Program-made: the position numbers and the translations under genes | DNA from: Kalaharituber pfeilii | Taxonomy: Eukaryota > Ascomycota > Pezizomycetes > Pezizales > Pezizaceae | Reading direction: 5' to 3' | Assembly (NCBI GenBank): GCA_015179045.1 | Contig: WHUZ01000013.1 | Coordinates: 496,001 to 560,000, forward strand | Length of the DNA stretch: 64,000 nucleotides | Part shown: one piece after another, positions 11,218-23,551 of the stretch | Layout: each line of letters opens with the position of its first letter | Numbering within the stretch: position 1 is the first letter of the stretch | The notes under the pieces: generated by a model | The model's database searches: none | What the model was told of the DNA's origin: nothing | Seen by the model: the letters and a program-made list of their open reading frames with translations, nothing else

Positions 11218-13069
11218 TTACAGCGACTCCTCAAACCTCACCCTCTTGGCCCGTCCTGTATCCTCACTCATTCTCCTATCTTTTGGCAGTGCCGGCGGTG
11301 TGTCCAATATAATGACTTCGTGCTCACCCTTCCGAGCCTTCTCCTTCCCTTTCCCTTTATCACCACCACCTACGGCACCCTTAATAGGTGCACCGGTTGG
11401 GGTTGACATCAGCCTGACATGTTTCTTCGTCGGTGTGCGGCGCAGCCGTGAGCGGGGAGTATCAGTTTGTCCCGGCCTAGTGCCTGTGTTTGCTTTTGTA
11501 CTCAACGAGGAATTACTAGACGTTGACTGACTGATGCCCACATCCGCCAGCACAAGGTCCATCCTAAAGAGGGGGAATAGCACCATGACAGGGATGGAGT
11601 AATCTAAATGAGATCATAGAAACATCAGTCCAGCTATGATCAAGTCAGTGCGATATACCGATAAACTCACTGAACACCACCGGCCCCTGGCCCTCCTCAA
11701 AATCAAATCCCTCCCAATCTGTATCCATCGACCTCGTGGATGGATCCACACAATTCACGTTCCCCACAACCTCCGTCTCGTGGTCAACTACCCAATCCCA
11801 ATTCCTCAAGCCTTCTTCCAGCTCCCTGACCGCATCTGCATCCGTATTGATGTCAAACCTATTCATCTCCAGTACTAGGTCCTCCTGCTGCACTTCCTCA
11901 CCATCTACATCAAGCTCCCACCTCTCGTAGTAGCCCCGCTTGGGCCGGCGCGGGACTATAGGGCGCGCGTAGTGGGTCTCGTGGTAAAGCAGCTGCGCGT
12001 GCAAGATACCGAATCTGGACCTGCACGCAACCGTCGACAAGATGCTGGAGATGTCATCTATTGCGGATCTTGTTTTATGGCCAAACACCATCTTGATTGG
12101 GATTTCTATATCAGGCGTGCTATCCTCATCTTCCGCCCCTGCCAAGATCTGGTTAAGCAATTGCGTCCATTTCCGCAGTATATGGAGGAGGCGTGCTTCA
12201 AAGCATTCGGTCCCCCCGAGTAGAGACGCAGAGGGCACAACACCAGGGATACACCGAGGACCGCTTTCGCGGTGGGACATATGATAGACGAGTGCACACA
12301 TGCAGCCTGTTACCACTGGGGACATTGTCACCGTGGTGTCGGAATACCATGCAATCGCGTGAAAATGGGTCTGGGAGTCTGTGGAGGGGACGAAGGTATG
12401 AGAAATCTCGCGGCCGGAGCTGGGGAACGAGTACTGAAACAGGATGTCTGCGCCAGTAAACGAACACGGTATTAGAATTATGAGGTACCCGATACCACCT
12501 TTGGAGGTAGGTGTCCTAGAGGGAATTCATTCAAGTCAGTCCATACTCTATTTGACCTGCGCGGTAAAATAGGTTTATACTTATTTGGTGTCAAGTACTA
12601 ACTTTTTCTCCGCGCATATCCTTCCGCCTTTTCTACACAGAACCATATTTGCCAGACTAATCACCAACTCACCGCCTGGCCCCTCCCTCGCGTCCAGCCC
12701 CAGGTCTCTCCGAACCTTTCCCGTCACCGTGGTCTCCACCCACTTTGTCCAGCTCGGGTTTTGAAACTCAATGTCATTTGGACTGAATTTGGTCACGGGA
12801 CTTTGGGCGGTCACGGCCCGGACGGCAGCTCTCTGTATCGGGAGCTCTAGAGGGCAAGGATCTATTGGAGCATCAAGGGGCCTGTTATAAGATGGCCTAG
12901 AGGAGGCCTCCAAGCTACGCCAGGAGAGGTGGATTTCAGGATTTAGTTCGGTTAGGTGGTAAGCTGCAGTAGAGTAGACATTGCCCTTCCAGACGATTCC
13001 TTGCTGCACAATGTCAGAAAATAAGCCCTTGATGTGGGAGCCGCTGGGAACTTGTGCTGTGCCCTGCAT
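11218..13069 (-). CDS. 2OG-Fe(II) oxygenase-like protein with lost active-site residues
   Basis: Three exons: 13069-12603, 12515-11671, 11603-11218 (467+845+386 nt, phases 2 and 1, 565 residues). Donors are GTTAGT and GTGAGT, acceptors CTAG and TTAG. Exon 1 resembles the N-terminal part of fungal 2OG-Fe(II) oxygenases (FSPNDIEFQNPSWTKWVET, then LANMVLCRKGGRICAEKK). Exon 2 continues with GGIGYLIILIPCSFTGADIL and FHAIAWYSDTTVTMSPVVTG. Family members typically read FxxHxDTEK...GTLVVxLPS and WYSDxxHEVLPVTSGYRxxLTY. Here the HxD pair, the distal His and the 2OG-binding Arg are absent (ICAEKK, SDTTVTM, TGCMCALVY). The C-terminus is basic and low-complexity (RRTPTKKHVRLM, KGKGKEKARKGEH), possibly nucleic-acid binding. 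Inferred pseudoenzyme. The N-terminal start could lie further upstream. Confidence 0.72.
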
Positions 13070-14087
13070 GCCTAATGACGATGGATTGGATGGTAGTGAG
13101 CAGTCTTTGGTCAGGTAAAGCCCACAGTCTGTGGAGTAATCTGTGAAGCTGTGAAGCTGGGGACCTAGGGAGAAGTAGTTATTGAGTAACCGAGTCTCCG
13201 GATTGGGACATGAATTGAGAGCAATTCTATACCTAGTACAATCTGAGCTGCAGAGAATTTGGCCGTGGTCTAGAGTCTAGCTCGGCCTAGGTCTGTTATG
13301 CCCTTCCCGGGAGCTTAAGCCTGCCTCTTACACTATGATAATCGCAAACAGGCGAGGGGGTCAAGGCTGACTTGAATTGACAGAGTCGTGCGATAGTGCT
13401 GTGAGAGCCACCTGGGAGGGTACTGGGAGTGTGGCTGTCCTGGGACGGCGCCTTCTTTGTCCGTCAGTCATTGTGAGCGACGGCCAGCCCACATCACGGG
13501 ATACCCGCTTTGGTGTTATGTATTATGTAAGCCCACGGGCTTGGCATGAAACTAAGGCAAGTAAAAAGTCTCGCGCCTCTCCAATAGTCACGTGCTTTAA
13601 TGTTTAATTACTTACAATTGAATCTCATAGCCCTGCCTCTTTCCAATACGGTAGGTTCTTCTTAGCTTCTTATATTCATAGGCCGGCGTGGCCTCCGAAA
13701 GCCCGACATGAATTTTCTCGACCCAAACCATCATCATGATCTGTATATTTAACTTTCATTCTGCAATGTACACACGTCATTAACCGCTATATTTTTTTTT
13801 TTGGTGTAATTCAAGGCACTGCTCTTGTTGGATACGGTGAACAGTTTATTTCCTAATTAACAATAATCTATATGTGCCTAAGCAAACTAGTAATTTGCTC
13901 AGTAATTAAATAAGCATCTAATTCTGACACTCCCAAAAAAAAAGATATCAATATGTCACACAAAAAACAACACAAATATATAATGCATTACGACTCCAAA
14001 AACCGCCCAAAAATTCCCAAAAATCCCAAATCCCCCATTACATATGTACTTGACTCCTACTCCGCACCCACTAACCCCCTCCCGATA
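13070..14087. other. Intergenic
   Basis: Upstream of the oxygenase-like gene and downstream of the Sec14-like gene, both minus-strand. A small plus-strand frame at 13377-13607 lacks any motif. AT-rich at 13730-14000. Confidence 0.45.
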
Positions 14088-15468
14088 TTATGCCTCCTCA
14101 CTCACCCCCCGATCCTTCCCTCCCACACTACCCAACTTCACCGCTCTCCCCTGTACACCCTCCACCCCCGCATCCCTCACCCATCTCATCGGTCCCACCA
14201 TCCCCCCGTCGCTCTCCACCCACTCCTTCCCCAGGACCGCCTCCACCCCCTCGTCCACCTTCGGCGCCATGCCATAATCCCAGTCAAACTCGCCCCCAAA
14301 CCTCTTTGGCAGATCACTCTTATCGACAAACTCCGCCAGCTTCTGCCCCAACTCCTCCTTACTCAGCGACCCGGCCAATATGGTAATCTTCGAGGTCGTC
14401 ACGGGGTCAAACCACTTCTTAATCCAGCCCCAGACCGTCGGAAAGAAGGACGGCGCATTGATGATAAACTGCCTATGCAGCGTCTCGGGATACTTGTCCT
14501 GCGCGATCCTCGACGAGTCTTGCATGTGCCCCTTGAGGTTCCAGAACGTCCACAGCGACACGTTGCCAATGTCCGTTATGATGGTCATGCTCGAGATGGA
14601 CTCCAGCGCTGGCTTGTCGGTTTTGGGATTCACTTTGTGCGCGGCGTTGCAGAGCGGGATGACGAAGTTGGACATGTTCTCATACAGCGTCGCCAAGCGT
14701 TGCGTTTTCGCCTTGGCGGGTAGCCCTGCGTATTCGTTGAGGTTCGGGCCCAGGAGGTCGGCGACACGGTACACGTATAGCGGCATCCCGTCGCGGTCAC
14801 GGCGGCCAGTCCATTCGGGATACTGATGAATATCGAACTTTAGCATGAAGAACAGGTGGAGTTTGGGGGGAGGTAGGGGGAATAGACGCACAAGCTTCCG
14901 CACACGCTCGTATTCGTCGACATCGAAGTGCTCATAGAGATCGTCGATCTTTTCGTCGGCTCGCCATTTCTGGGTGTCGCTGAACTGTTTTAATGCGTCT
15001 GCGACGACGAAGCGGCGGGCGCGGAGGAAGCGGCTGTTTGCGTGGATGGATGTCAATGCATGCAGACAAGCGAGTGTGGGGAAGTTGGGGTGATCAACGG
15101 GAGGAAGGACAGAAACACGTGTGTTGCAAAAGGGTAAATCACGGGAAGCTGCAGGCACAGGACAACAAATAGAAGCTTTTCTTTGTCTCCCTTCGCGCTG
15201 CAGATTCGCACTTTCTCACACACACAGACACCGCAGTATACCCATCTTCGCCCCACCAGCTCCCCGAACCCTCCTCAAAATGTTCAAAATAAGATTGAAT
15301 CCCCACTCACATCATCTCTATATCATCATGGCTAGCCAACTTCCCCTGCGCCGGATCCTCAAACGTATATAACCCCTTCTCCGCACACGCCTCCCTGAAC
15401 TCCGCGAACGCCTTCTCTTGCGCTTGCGTCAGGTGCCCCAGGTGTCCCGGGAACGATGTCGCCGCCAT
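14088..15468 (-). CDS. Sec14-like CRAL-TRIO lipid-transfer protein
   Basis: Three exons: 15468-15311, 15033-14892, 14822-14088 (158+142+735 nt; 344 residues). Exon 1 starts MAATSFPGHLGHLTQAQEKA with LYTFEDP and DDIEM. Intron 1 (GTGAGT...ACAG, 277 bp) joins to RFLRARRFVVADALKQF, the CRAL-TRIO N-domain signature. Intron 2 is 69 bp and in frame (GTGCGT...TCAG), so it can be mistaken for coding; removing it gives ERVRKL-YPEWTGRRDRDGMPLYVY, the expected family sequence. The CRAL-TRIO core follows (SMTIITDIGNVSLWTFWNLK, YPETLHRQFIINAPSFF, SKITILAG) and ends LPKRFGGEFDW. The family moves phosphatidylinositol/phosphatidylcholine or related lipids between membranes; soluble or peripheral. Ligand not predictable. 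Confidence 0.92.
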
Positions 15469-15980
15469 TTTAAACCTATTTCCCCTTTTTCCCCAAACCC
15501 CCGATAATTCTCTTTATTTCGGTTTGCAGCTTGTATCGCGCGATTGAGCTCGTCACAAAAGTCCGGGTGACGCGTGTGTTAAGTAACAAAACAGTCCTGG
15601 AACTTTAAGCTCGCGGTGATACGAGCTCCGGCGGCGAGACTCGGAGGTTTTCCCCAAGCAAATGCGCGATAGGTTGTACGGAATGTACCTTTATTGCTCA
15701 TCCAATAAGCAAGGAGAATTCTGTACCTACTACAAAGGGTCCTGCACTTAGTTCCCCTGCACTTCGCTTATTTTACATGCTCCCGTATTTACTTTTTCTT
15801 TTCTTTTCTTTATTTTTTCTCCTTTTTTCCTTTTTCCCAGATTTTGCAGGTTGGTCGGCGGATTCTCCGGATTTCCGAATGCAGGTTTTTGTTGTTGTGC
15901 CGATTCCGGTACCATAATCCCGGTGACGCTGTCTTTTAGCGCCCCACCAACGATCTCTATTTCTCGTATCGTATCCCAGC
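15469..15980. other. 5' flank of the Sec14-like gene
   Basis: Promoter region of the minus-strand gene, with a pyrimidine-rich stretch at 15790-15840. No coding frame supported. Confidence 0.45.
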
Positions 15981-17130
15981 CACTTTCGGACACTACTGTA
16001 GCCGAAAAAAATAAGTATCCGAACAGGCATTATTATCCGCGATGCAGTATTCCGTATAAAACTAGCATATTACATATTTTTTGTATTCTTGGCTGTAGGT
16101 ACTAGTATCCAGTCCAAATTTCGCGATAGTGTCTGAAGTTTTATTATGTCAGAAGTGTCCGGACAGCTGACCGAATGAAATTCGCTGGACAGCTGACATG
16201 ATGAATTTGGGTTCTTTACATTGACCAACATGATAGGTCTTCGGATTCAAAGACTACTCTTAGGAGGGTGTCCCGAGGGCTGTTCTATAAGCTGTTCCGG
16301 AAGCTATTCCCGAGGCTGTTCGATAGACTGTCCTGGAGGCTATTTCGGAAGCCGTTCCCGGGTTTGTCTCAGAGCCTATTTCGAGTCGAGGCTATTCTCA
16401 CTACAATTATACAGTATTTTGGGTATCAATACATATAAATCTATATACATACAGGCATCATACTACCTCATCATTCCCACCACCACCAGCATTACTCGCA
16501 GCCTCCGGCGAGCAGCATATATACCAACACCCCCTCGACCCACCTTCCGAACCGCCTCCGAAAACAGCACCACCATAGTCGCAAAAAACATACAACTTCC
16601 TACCTCTGGCCCTAGTGATACTTTCCACTTTATCTTACGCACAGCGTTAAGAATTTGTACCTAACTTAGCACGCTCTTAGAACCGCACACATTGATTCCA
16701 TGTTTCAAGATGGGCCATTATTGATAGTAACTTGCTCCTGCTAATTAATACCTTAATACCAGCAACAGCTGCTCTTTTCTAAGAAATTATTTCGGGACCT
16801 ATGAGAATATTAGTATCTTCCTTATCATGCTAAGTATGATAGCTGAGTCTTTTTAAATTTAGTTACCTTTACTAGTATTGCTTGCCATTCTTGTGAATAT
16901 TGATTATGTATAGACGGCCTTGTACTTGTGCTGCATGATTAGGGGTATGGGTACAAAACTTATTAAAGATACCAAATTCATCAGGTCAGCTGTCCGGATA
17001 CTTCTGACATATAATAAAATTACGAAAATCTGGACTGGATACCTACCGTACAGCCAAGTATACAAAACTATGCTAGTTCATACCTGAATAACCGCACAGC
17101 GCATACGTATGCACTGGTCCCTATGTACTG
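15981..17130. mobile_element. Element with long imperfect terminal inverted repeats
   Basis: The left end (about 15987-16215) and right end (about 16975-17125) are inverted copies of each other. On the left: TAAAACTAGCATATTACATA, TTGGCTGTAGGTACTAGTAT, CCAGTCCAAATTTCG, AGTGTCCGGACAGCTGAC. On the right: GTCAGCTGTCCGGATACTTC, TGGACTGGATACCTACCGTA, CAGCCAAGTATACAAAACTA, TGCTAGTTCATACC. The interior has an iterated CTGTTCC/GGAGGCTATT series (16270-16400) and no transposase. TSD not identified. A related copy lies at 7.8-8.7 kb. Confidence 0.65.
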
Positions 17131-19102
17131 TCCGGAAACTCCAATCATAGTACAGAACCAAAACGCACATGACTTCAGCCCGTAGTTACCTTCCTTACTC
17201 ACCACCAAGCACCACCCAAACGTCCTATCCACAAACCAAACCCAATTCTCCCCAAACCGCCCCCTCCATATATCCAACCTTATCATCTTTCATAAACACT
17301 ACAATTTAGACAGATTTAGCTCTTGTCGCACTCACTCGGAGTTCCTATCTACTCTTTCCCACCTTCCCCTTCGGTAAAATTCCCGTGGCTTAGCAACACA
17401 GGAAAAAAAAAGGCGTCGACCTAGGCCTCTTGGAGAGGTTTATTCAGATTTTCCTGGGTCCGTATCATATCATCGCGTAGTCACACCCCTCCCACCCCGC
17501 GCGTCTTCCTTCCACTTCCCCCTAATTCATCAATTATCAATTATCAATTCCCTCCTTCCCATTTCCATTTCCTTTTCCCCGCTACATAGATACATACATA
17601 CCTATATCATCCCCACCCACCCATCCACCCATATCTCCCCGGACCCCCATCTCCAAACCGTACCGCCCCCTTGGGGGCATATATATATATAAATACATAA
17701 CCCCCCCCCCCCCCCCCCCCCCCCTCCCCAAACAAAAAAAAAAAGAACAAGGTCATAACCACAAGAGCACACATATATATATATATATACACCGTGCCTC
17801 CATAAACTCAATCACTTCACCTTTTATTTATTTATTTATTTTTTCCCCTAAATACAGCACCTATCCATACCCCACAGGATCAACACTGATACCCACATAG
17901 ATACATACATACACACGGCTCCCACCGCACGCTTTCCACACACACAACCCTTCTTCCCATCTTTGTATTCATATCCACACACATCCCTCAAACCTGAGGG
18001 GAATATATATATATATATATGCAAGGTACATAAGTTTTTTTTATTAAATCGACATATCAACCCTACTCATTCGAGCTTTTCCCTTTGTGCAAGTACAGTA
18101 CAACGTGATGATTTTACACGCTTTCGTCAATCCTCCTCCTCCCCACCTCCACCCCACTACACATCTCTGCCCCAAGATCTCACATACACTCCACGACAAC
18201 CCTACCATCCATCAAAACAATCACATTCACAATCGAAAAAAAAAAACGAAAAAAAGCTTAAACCTATTCTTTCAGCACACACACACAGACACGCACAAAA
18301 ATAATAAATACAAGCCACCCCCCCCCCCCCGGCCAACGCAGCCCAAAGCTCTCCCACCCCCGCCACCCCCGCCACCCCCCGTCCTCTCTCTCTCTCTCAC
18401 GGAAACATTTTCTGCGGGGGAAGAAGAGGAAATAAAAGAAGAAAACAAGAAGAAGAAAATAAATCAAAAAAAAAAGAGATAACATTAATATAAAAAACCG
18501 TAGTTAAAAACAAGTATTAAACCATTTAAACCCCTTCAAGCCTTCAAATCCCAATACCTCCTCCTCCTCCTCCCAACCCCCCATCCCCCATCCCCCATCC
18601 CCCACCTCCCCTTCCCTTCCCTCATCCACCCCCATTCATCCCACCTACCTACCTACTTCCTTACATCCTTCACACATCCCTCTTCCGCACACAAAAGGCA
18701 ATCACCCACACACACAAACGCAAAGCGGAAGCACGCAACAAGCACGTAATCGTTATTCTTATAAAGGAGAGAAAAGATATAACAAAGCTCATTTAAAATA
18801 AAAAAAAAAACCAAACACACACACACACACACACAAAATAAAAAAAAAGACACAATAGCCAAGGCTCATTTCAATAACTAATAACAAACATTACAAAACA
18901 AAACCCAACCCCTTTGACCCTTTGAAGCCCTGAATTTCCCCGAATCCCTAAAAACCCCAGGAAAGCAAAAAAAAGAAAAAATATAAAACCTAGACTAAGA
19001 AAGAAACAAAACAAAAACAAAAAAAACTCTCCAAAAGTGCTAGAGAGAGTACATCATCTAATCCGCTTTCCACACTTGCCTCCCACTCTCATCCTCATCA
19101 CG
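17131..19102. repeat. Low-complexity, pyrimidine-rich intergenic region
   Basis: Many simple repeats: TA-runs near 17680, 17770 and 18005, a C-run of about 27 bp at 17699-17725, a C-run at 18317-18330, CACACA tracts and A-runs. The open frames crossing it are composed of these repeats and are not credible genes. It is 3' of the minus-strand gene at 19.1-21.2 kb. Confidence 0.55.
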
Positions 19103-21185
19103 TCACTGCCAAGATTTCCGCACCGGTCCAGTTCCCTTCTCCGTCTTACTTCCTCCCACAAGACTTGTCCTTGTCCTATTCCTCCCGTCCATACTCCCAC
19201 TTGCAGTCCCACTCCCACTCCCACTGCCATTTCCCATCACCCGTCCTGCCACCTGCTCTCTCAGGCTCCTTCTCACCCTCGACCCCGACGATGCTATTGA
19301 TGACAACGATAACGACGATGCTGACGACGATGCCGGCGCAGTCGCATCGACCTTCCTCTTGCCCACCCTGCTTGCCTTTGCCTTGCTCTTGACGATGTCC
19401 TCGCCCTCTCCCTCCTCGTTCTTCTTTTGCACATTGGTCGCAACGGTAGTACCAACATATGCACCCTCATACCCCTCCATCACCGGCCACCTCACCCTCG
19501 TCTTTTCTTCATCCTCCTCCGTGACTTCCACACACACAACATCCAACGACTCCCTCGGCGGCGCAATCATCATCTCCCCCCACCCCAGTCCCACATCTTC
19601 ATCCCACTCCTCGTCCCACCCATCCAACCCCCACCCCCACCGCCCCCTCTCCCCATCCTCACAAACTTTGGAAACTCAAACTGCACTCTTCCTGTCACGT
19701 CCCCAAAGTCCACTACCCTCAGCCCATTCCAGTCCCACTCTCCTGGGACCCAAATCGCCGGAAGCCTATCCCCATCACTACCACCCGCAGAATATTGCCC
19801 AGCGAACGCCGTAACGCGCTCAAACCCGTTCCACGCCTCGTACTGCCAGAAAATAAGCCTGCCGCAGGTGTTGTCCATATCGTACTCGTACTTCTGGCTC
19901 GGGTGCTGCAGGAATATGGTGATGGTGTAGCTCTCCCCTGCGGGCTTGTGGTGTGCGGCGCGAGTGATAGTTTGGTATTTGAGGGTGGGGAAGGGGAGAA
20001 AACCGAGGTCGAGGAGGGGGGCTTCTTTGTCGGACTGGACAGACGGCGGCGGGTTTTTGCGGAGCAAGCGATGCCGCCGGGAGGTGAAGGCATACGTGGG
20101 GTCTTGCGCGGTGGGGACAGGGAAGGCTACGGCGGGGTACGTGCGAACGATGGGGGCATTTTTGTAGTCAGAGGGGTAAGTAGCTTTAGAGGGATAGGCG
20201 GTGGTGGCGGTGCGAGACGTGTACATGGTTGGGAAGGAGAGGAGGCGCCGGGGGCTCCAGGGACGCAGAGGCGGGGTAGGTGTGCTCGACACGCGGGTAT
20301 CCTGGTCCTCGGCAGCGCTGGACGAGGCTGCTCCGGGCGCGGTGCCCGAGGTGTGGCTCCTGCCCCACGTCCAGTTCCAGGGCCGCCGCCGCTCGCGGTG
20401 GTACTCCCAGAGGTTGACTTCGCTGTAGCTTCGGCGGTCCCGCGGGCGGCTGAACCGGAGGCTGCGGAGGCTGTTGACGACGCCGCCGGTGCCGATGCTG
20501 AATGTGGACGAGACGCGCGAGGCGAGCGAGGTGGTGGAGCGCCCCGGGTCGGTGGGGGTGGGGGACAGGCCGGCGGGCGCGGGCGCGGGGGGGAAGGCGA
20601 GGCCCGGCGGGGGGGGTGCGGCGGCGGCGGCGGCGGCGGCGGGGGGCGGCTCACGTGGCCTGGCCCTCCTGCCCGAGTGCATGCGCGACCCGATGCTGCG
20701 CAGGTATCCCGCGAGCGGCAGCGTCTGGCCGCGGCGGGGGGCGCCGGGGCCCTGGTCCGCTGGGAGCGCCGGCGTCGACGCGTAGCAGTACGGGTGCTGG
20801 GGGCCCGCTGAGCCCGGGTCTGCGTCCGCGGGGGGGGCCTGCGCCGGCCGCCTGCTCTTGCCCTTTGCCCTCCTGCTTGCCTCGTCCCCCGCGCCCCCAT
20901 CGTCACCCCCACCCCCACCCCCGCCCCCGCCCCCGCCCATGGCGCACATCCGCTCCACCGCGTCCGCCGCCGCCTTCCCGCCGTCCCCCGCAGCGCCCTC
21001 CAGATCCATCCGCACGCCCTCCGCGGGGCCCGCGTCGACCGGCGGCTTCCCGCTCCGGCGCCGCGTCCAATGAGCGTCTCCGAGGATCGCGATGGCTGGC
21101 CCCTCCGCCGCCCCCGGGTCGATCCTCCGCTCGCGATAGGCAGCCGCGCCCGCCAGCTTCCAGCCAATGAACGCCCTATCCCCGC
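19103..21185 (-). CDS. Hypothetical GC-rich, low-complexity protein (frames broken)
   Basis: The main frame 21015-19570 begins in a Gly/Ala/Pro-rich region (DNA near 20520-21050 is extremely GC-rich) and continues into a less biased domain with NLWEYHRERRRPWNWTWG, LDLGFLPFPTLKYQTI, YTITIFLQHPSQKYEYDM, FWQYEAWNGFERVTAF and PGEWDWNGLRVVDFGDV. The frame stays open upstream of its first Met to about 21185, with coding-looking sequence (AFIGWKLAGAAAYRERRIDP), so the true start is in an upstream exon or across a frame break. Near 19620, after a G-run, coding switches to frame 19627-19103 (ESLDVVCVEVTEEDEEKTRV...RKRKVDATAP-like tail), ending in a Ser/Gly-rich basic tail. No known domain. Breaks at G-runs may be sequence errors or missed introns. 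Confidence 0.6.
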
Positions 21186-21239
21186 AGCCTTATTTCCCTT
21201 GCTCTGGGTATCGGTATCCCCCCAGCCGTAGAAGCACAC

Positions 21240-23551
21240 GCACGTCAGACGAGTGCCAAATTAGAAGGAAAAGCTGGCACGTTGATCTCTCTGTGCCTGG
21301 CAAACCAGAGAAGCCAGAAGACTGCCGAGAAAAGCACAAATAAAAAATAAAAAAAAAAAAAAAAAAAAGTCCCCGCAGCTGCTTTGTCGCTGTGTTGTGA
21401 CTCCCTGATACCCCGCAAGCTCCCCGTGCTCCCCTTCGCACCCAGCCTCCGAGCAGATGGGGAAGGATGCTGAGCTAGAACAGTCGAATGCAAAGTGTCT
21501 CAGCGTCTCTTTGAAACAGCGACCGACGTCACCCCGTCCGTGCTTTCCCCGAATCCCGTCGAACCGATCCTACTCTCGACCCCTCCTCCTGAGCTCAGCG
21601 AGCCCCGGCAGCTCGCAGACAGTTGTGGCTTTCCCCCTTCCAGACCCTTCCCGCTAGATTTCGCTAGTTCGCACGCACGGTGTTTCGCTAAATCACGTCT
21701 TTATCGATACCAGTTCCAGTTAAACGGCGTACACCTTCAGCCCCTGCGCTCCAAACCCTTCTAGCTAGAACAGACGTCGTCTTTGAATCCGGTTCGATTT
21801 ATCCCTTGTTTTGTTGATGTTACCCTTTTTCTCTCGCACTAGATGTCGGTCCTCGCGGGGGGGTCGTGCGATGTTGACGTAACGGTTATCTGTGAAAAGC
21901 TTGTTTATTTACCTTTTAGCGAACCGGTCCTTAGCTCCTTTTTTTTTTGCGATTTTCTTGGGGTGGGGATTTTTTGCTTTGCTTGCTGCTAACTGGTTGC
22001 GGCCAGGTTTTTTTTTTTTCTGGGCACGAGAATTTCAGATTTGCGGAACAAGTGCGGGTGTGCCTATAATTAGCAACACCCCCCTCCCAAAAAAAAAAAA
22101 TAAATAACTGATTTATTTCAACGACAACCCCTTCGTTTTTCGAAACGGGCAAGTTTTTGTATTTTTCGAAGTTTGAAGTAAGATGGCGGGGTAAGAAGAT
22201 GCGAAAGATGTTTGTTTTATTGTTTTATTTTTGTTTTGTGTGTGTGTGTGTGTGCGCGCTCACTCACTCCTTCAACAAGGGTTGGGGGCGGGTTTACATA
22301 AGTTTTTTGTTTGCTTTTCAGCTGACCTGACCTGACCACATCTTCTTCTTCTAGAAGATCTTAACACAAACTTTTTGCTGCGCCCTTTTTTTTTTCCGAC
22401 ACACGCACTGGTTTTGCAGAATATTTTAAAATATTCCCGGCTGCGGAGTTTCCCTGACTCCACGATGGTGGATCTAGTTTTTATTCATTTAAATTTATTT
22501 ATTATTCATTCATTTAGTTATTTTCTATATCATAGGAAAAAGATGCGGTTTCTGGTAGCATACATAGAATGCACCCCCCCGCAGTGTCTCTTACACAAAA
22601 AAAATCAAGCTTTTTCTTGCACGGTTTCCATTTTATTTTAAATACGTACTCGACTCTTTTGGAAAGATAAAAAAAAAAAAAACCAAAATGGGGGGAGGGG
22701 GAGGGGAGGGTAGACTGTATCTCTACGTATATCATGAGTGTGTGCGTGTGTCTGTGTGTGTGTCAGCTCATACGTACATATCATACATGTGTACATATCT
22801 CGCTGCCTAGAATTGCCTATCATTGTAGTACATATTTTCTTTCCCTGGGAAGGGGGGGTTATGTAAGAACTTACATATGTACGTACCCACTCTACAGGTA
22901 GTACTTCCAGAGCCGCACCAACACTTGTGTACGATGCCCCAAGTAAGAACCTAAGTTTCATCACGGTATATCGCATCGCCCATCCTACCCAGTATGTGTA
23001 ATACCCAGTATGTGTAAGGGGGGTATGTCCATAGCTTTATAAAAAACTTTTGAGAGGATTTTTTATTTTAAATAAAAAAGGCGTTGGGAAGCATACATAC
23101 ACAAAAGGACAAAAGTTTTTGCTATATTATATAGTCGAGCTATAATATATAATATCGAAACAGTTCAAAAGTTTTGATAGATTTTATTGTTAGCTTTCTT
23201 AATAAGGATGGTGAGGGCGTCTAGAAATGGGTTTATGGCTAGGGGTAAAAGTTAACTACTGAACTTTTTTACACACTAACCTAGCCCAGTAAAATACTTG
23301 TCTACAGTTTATTCTAGTTAAAATCATCATCATCGTCATCATTACAAATGCACATTCTTTAAACACACACAAAAAAAAATCATTAAATTTGATAAAAAGA
23401 AAAAAAAAACAGTCCCTATCTATCCCTTATTTGTGTTTTTGTGGTTGTTTTGTTTTTTTAATTTTCTGCACAAGTATAGTCGTATCATTAAGGTTGGTCC
23501 GCGGATCACGAAGAAACCACAAACGTACACCTCCCACACGCAATCCGCTTT
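21240..23551. other. Intergenic, low complexity
   Basis: Upstream of the GC-rich gene and 3' of PHO88. Contains A/T-runs (21350-21368, 22008-22019), a TG tract at about 22236-22255 and another near 22740. Short frames here have no motif. The AT-rich interval 22980-23480 probably includes the PHO88 3' UTR. Confidence 0.45.

Noticed and set aside
11665..11671. Joining exon 2 of the oxygenase-like gene to the acceptor CTTTAG at about 11565
   Set aside because: It gives a wrong frame; the upstream acceptor CATTTAG at 11604 keeps phase.
13953..14826. Plus-strand ORFs opposite the Sec14-like gene
   Set aside because: Antisense shadows of a well-supported CRAL-TRIO gene; His/Pro-rich because of its codon bias.
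17602..18485. ORFs with IYIYI, poly-Gly or HTHTDTH sequences
   Set aside because: Translations of simple repeats (TA, poly-C, CA).
19795..21170. Long plus-strand ORFs of 220-340 codons opposite the 19.1-21.2 kb gene
   Set aside because: They arise from extreme GC content on the antisense strand; translation is Gly/Arg/Ala filler, and the minus strand carries the only segment with balanced composition.
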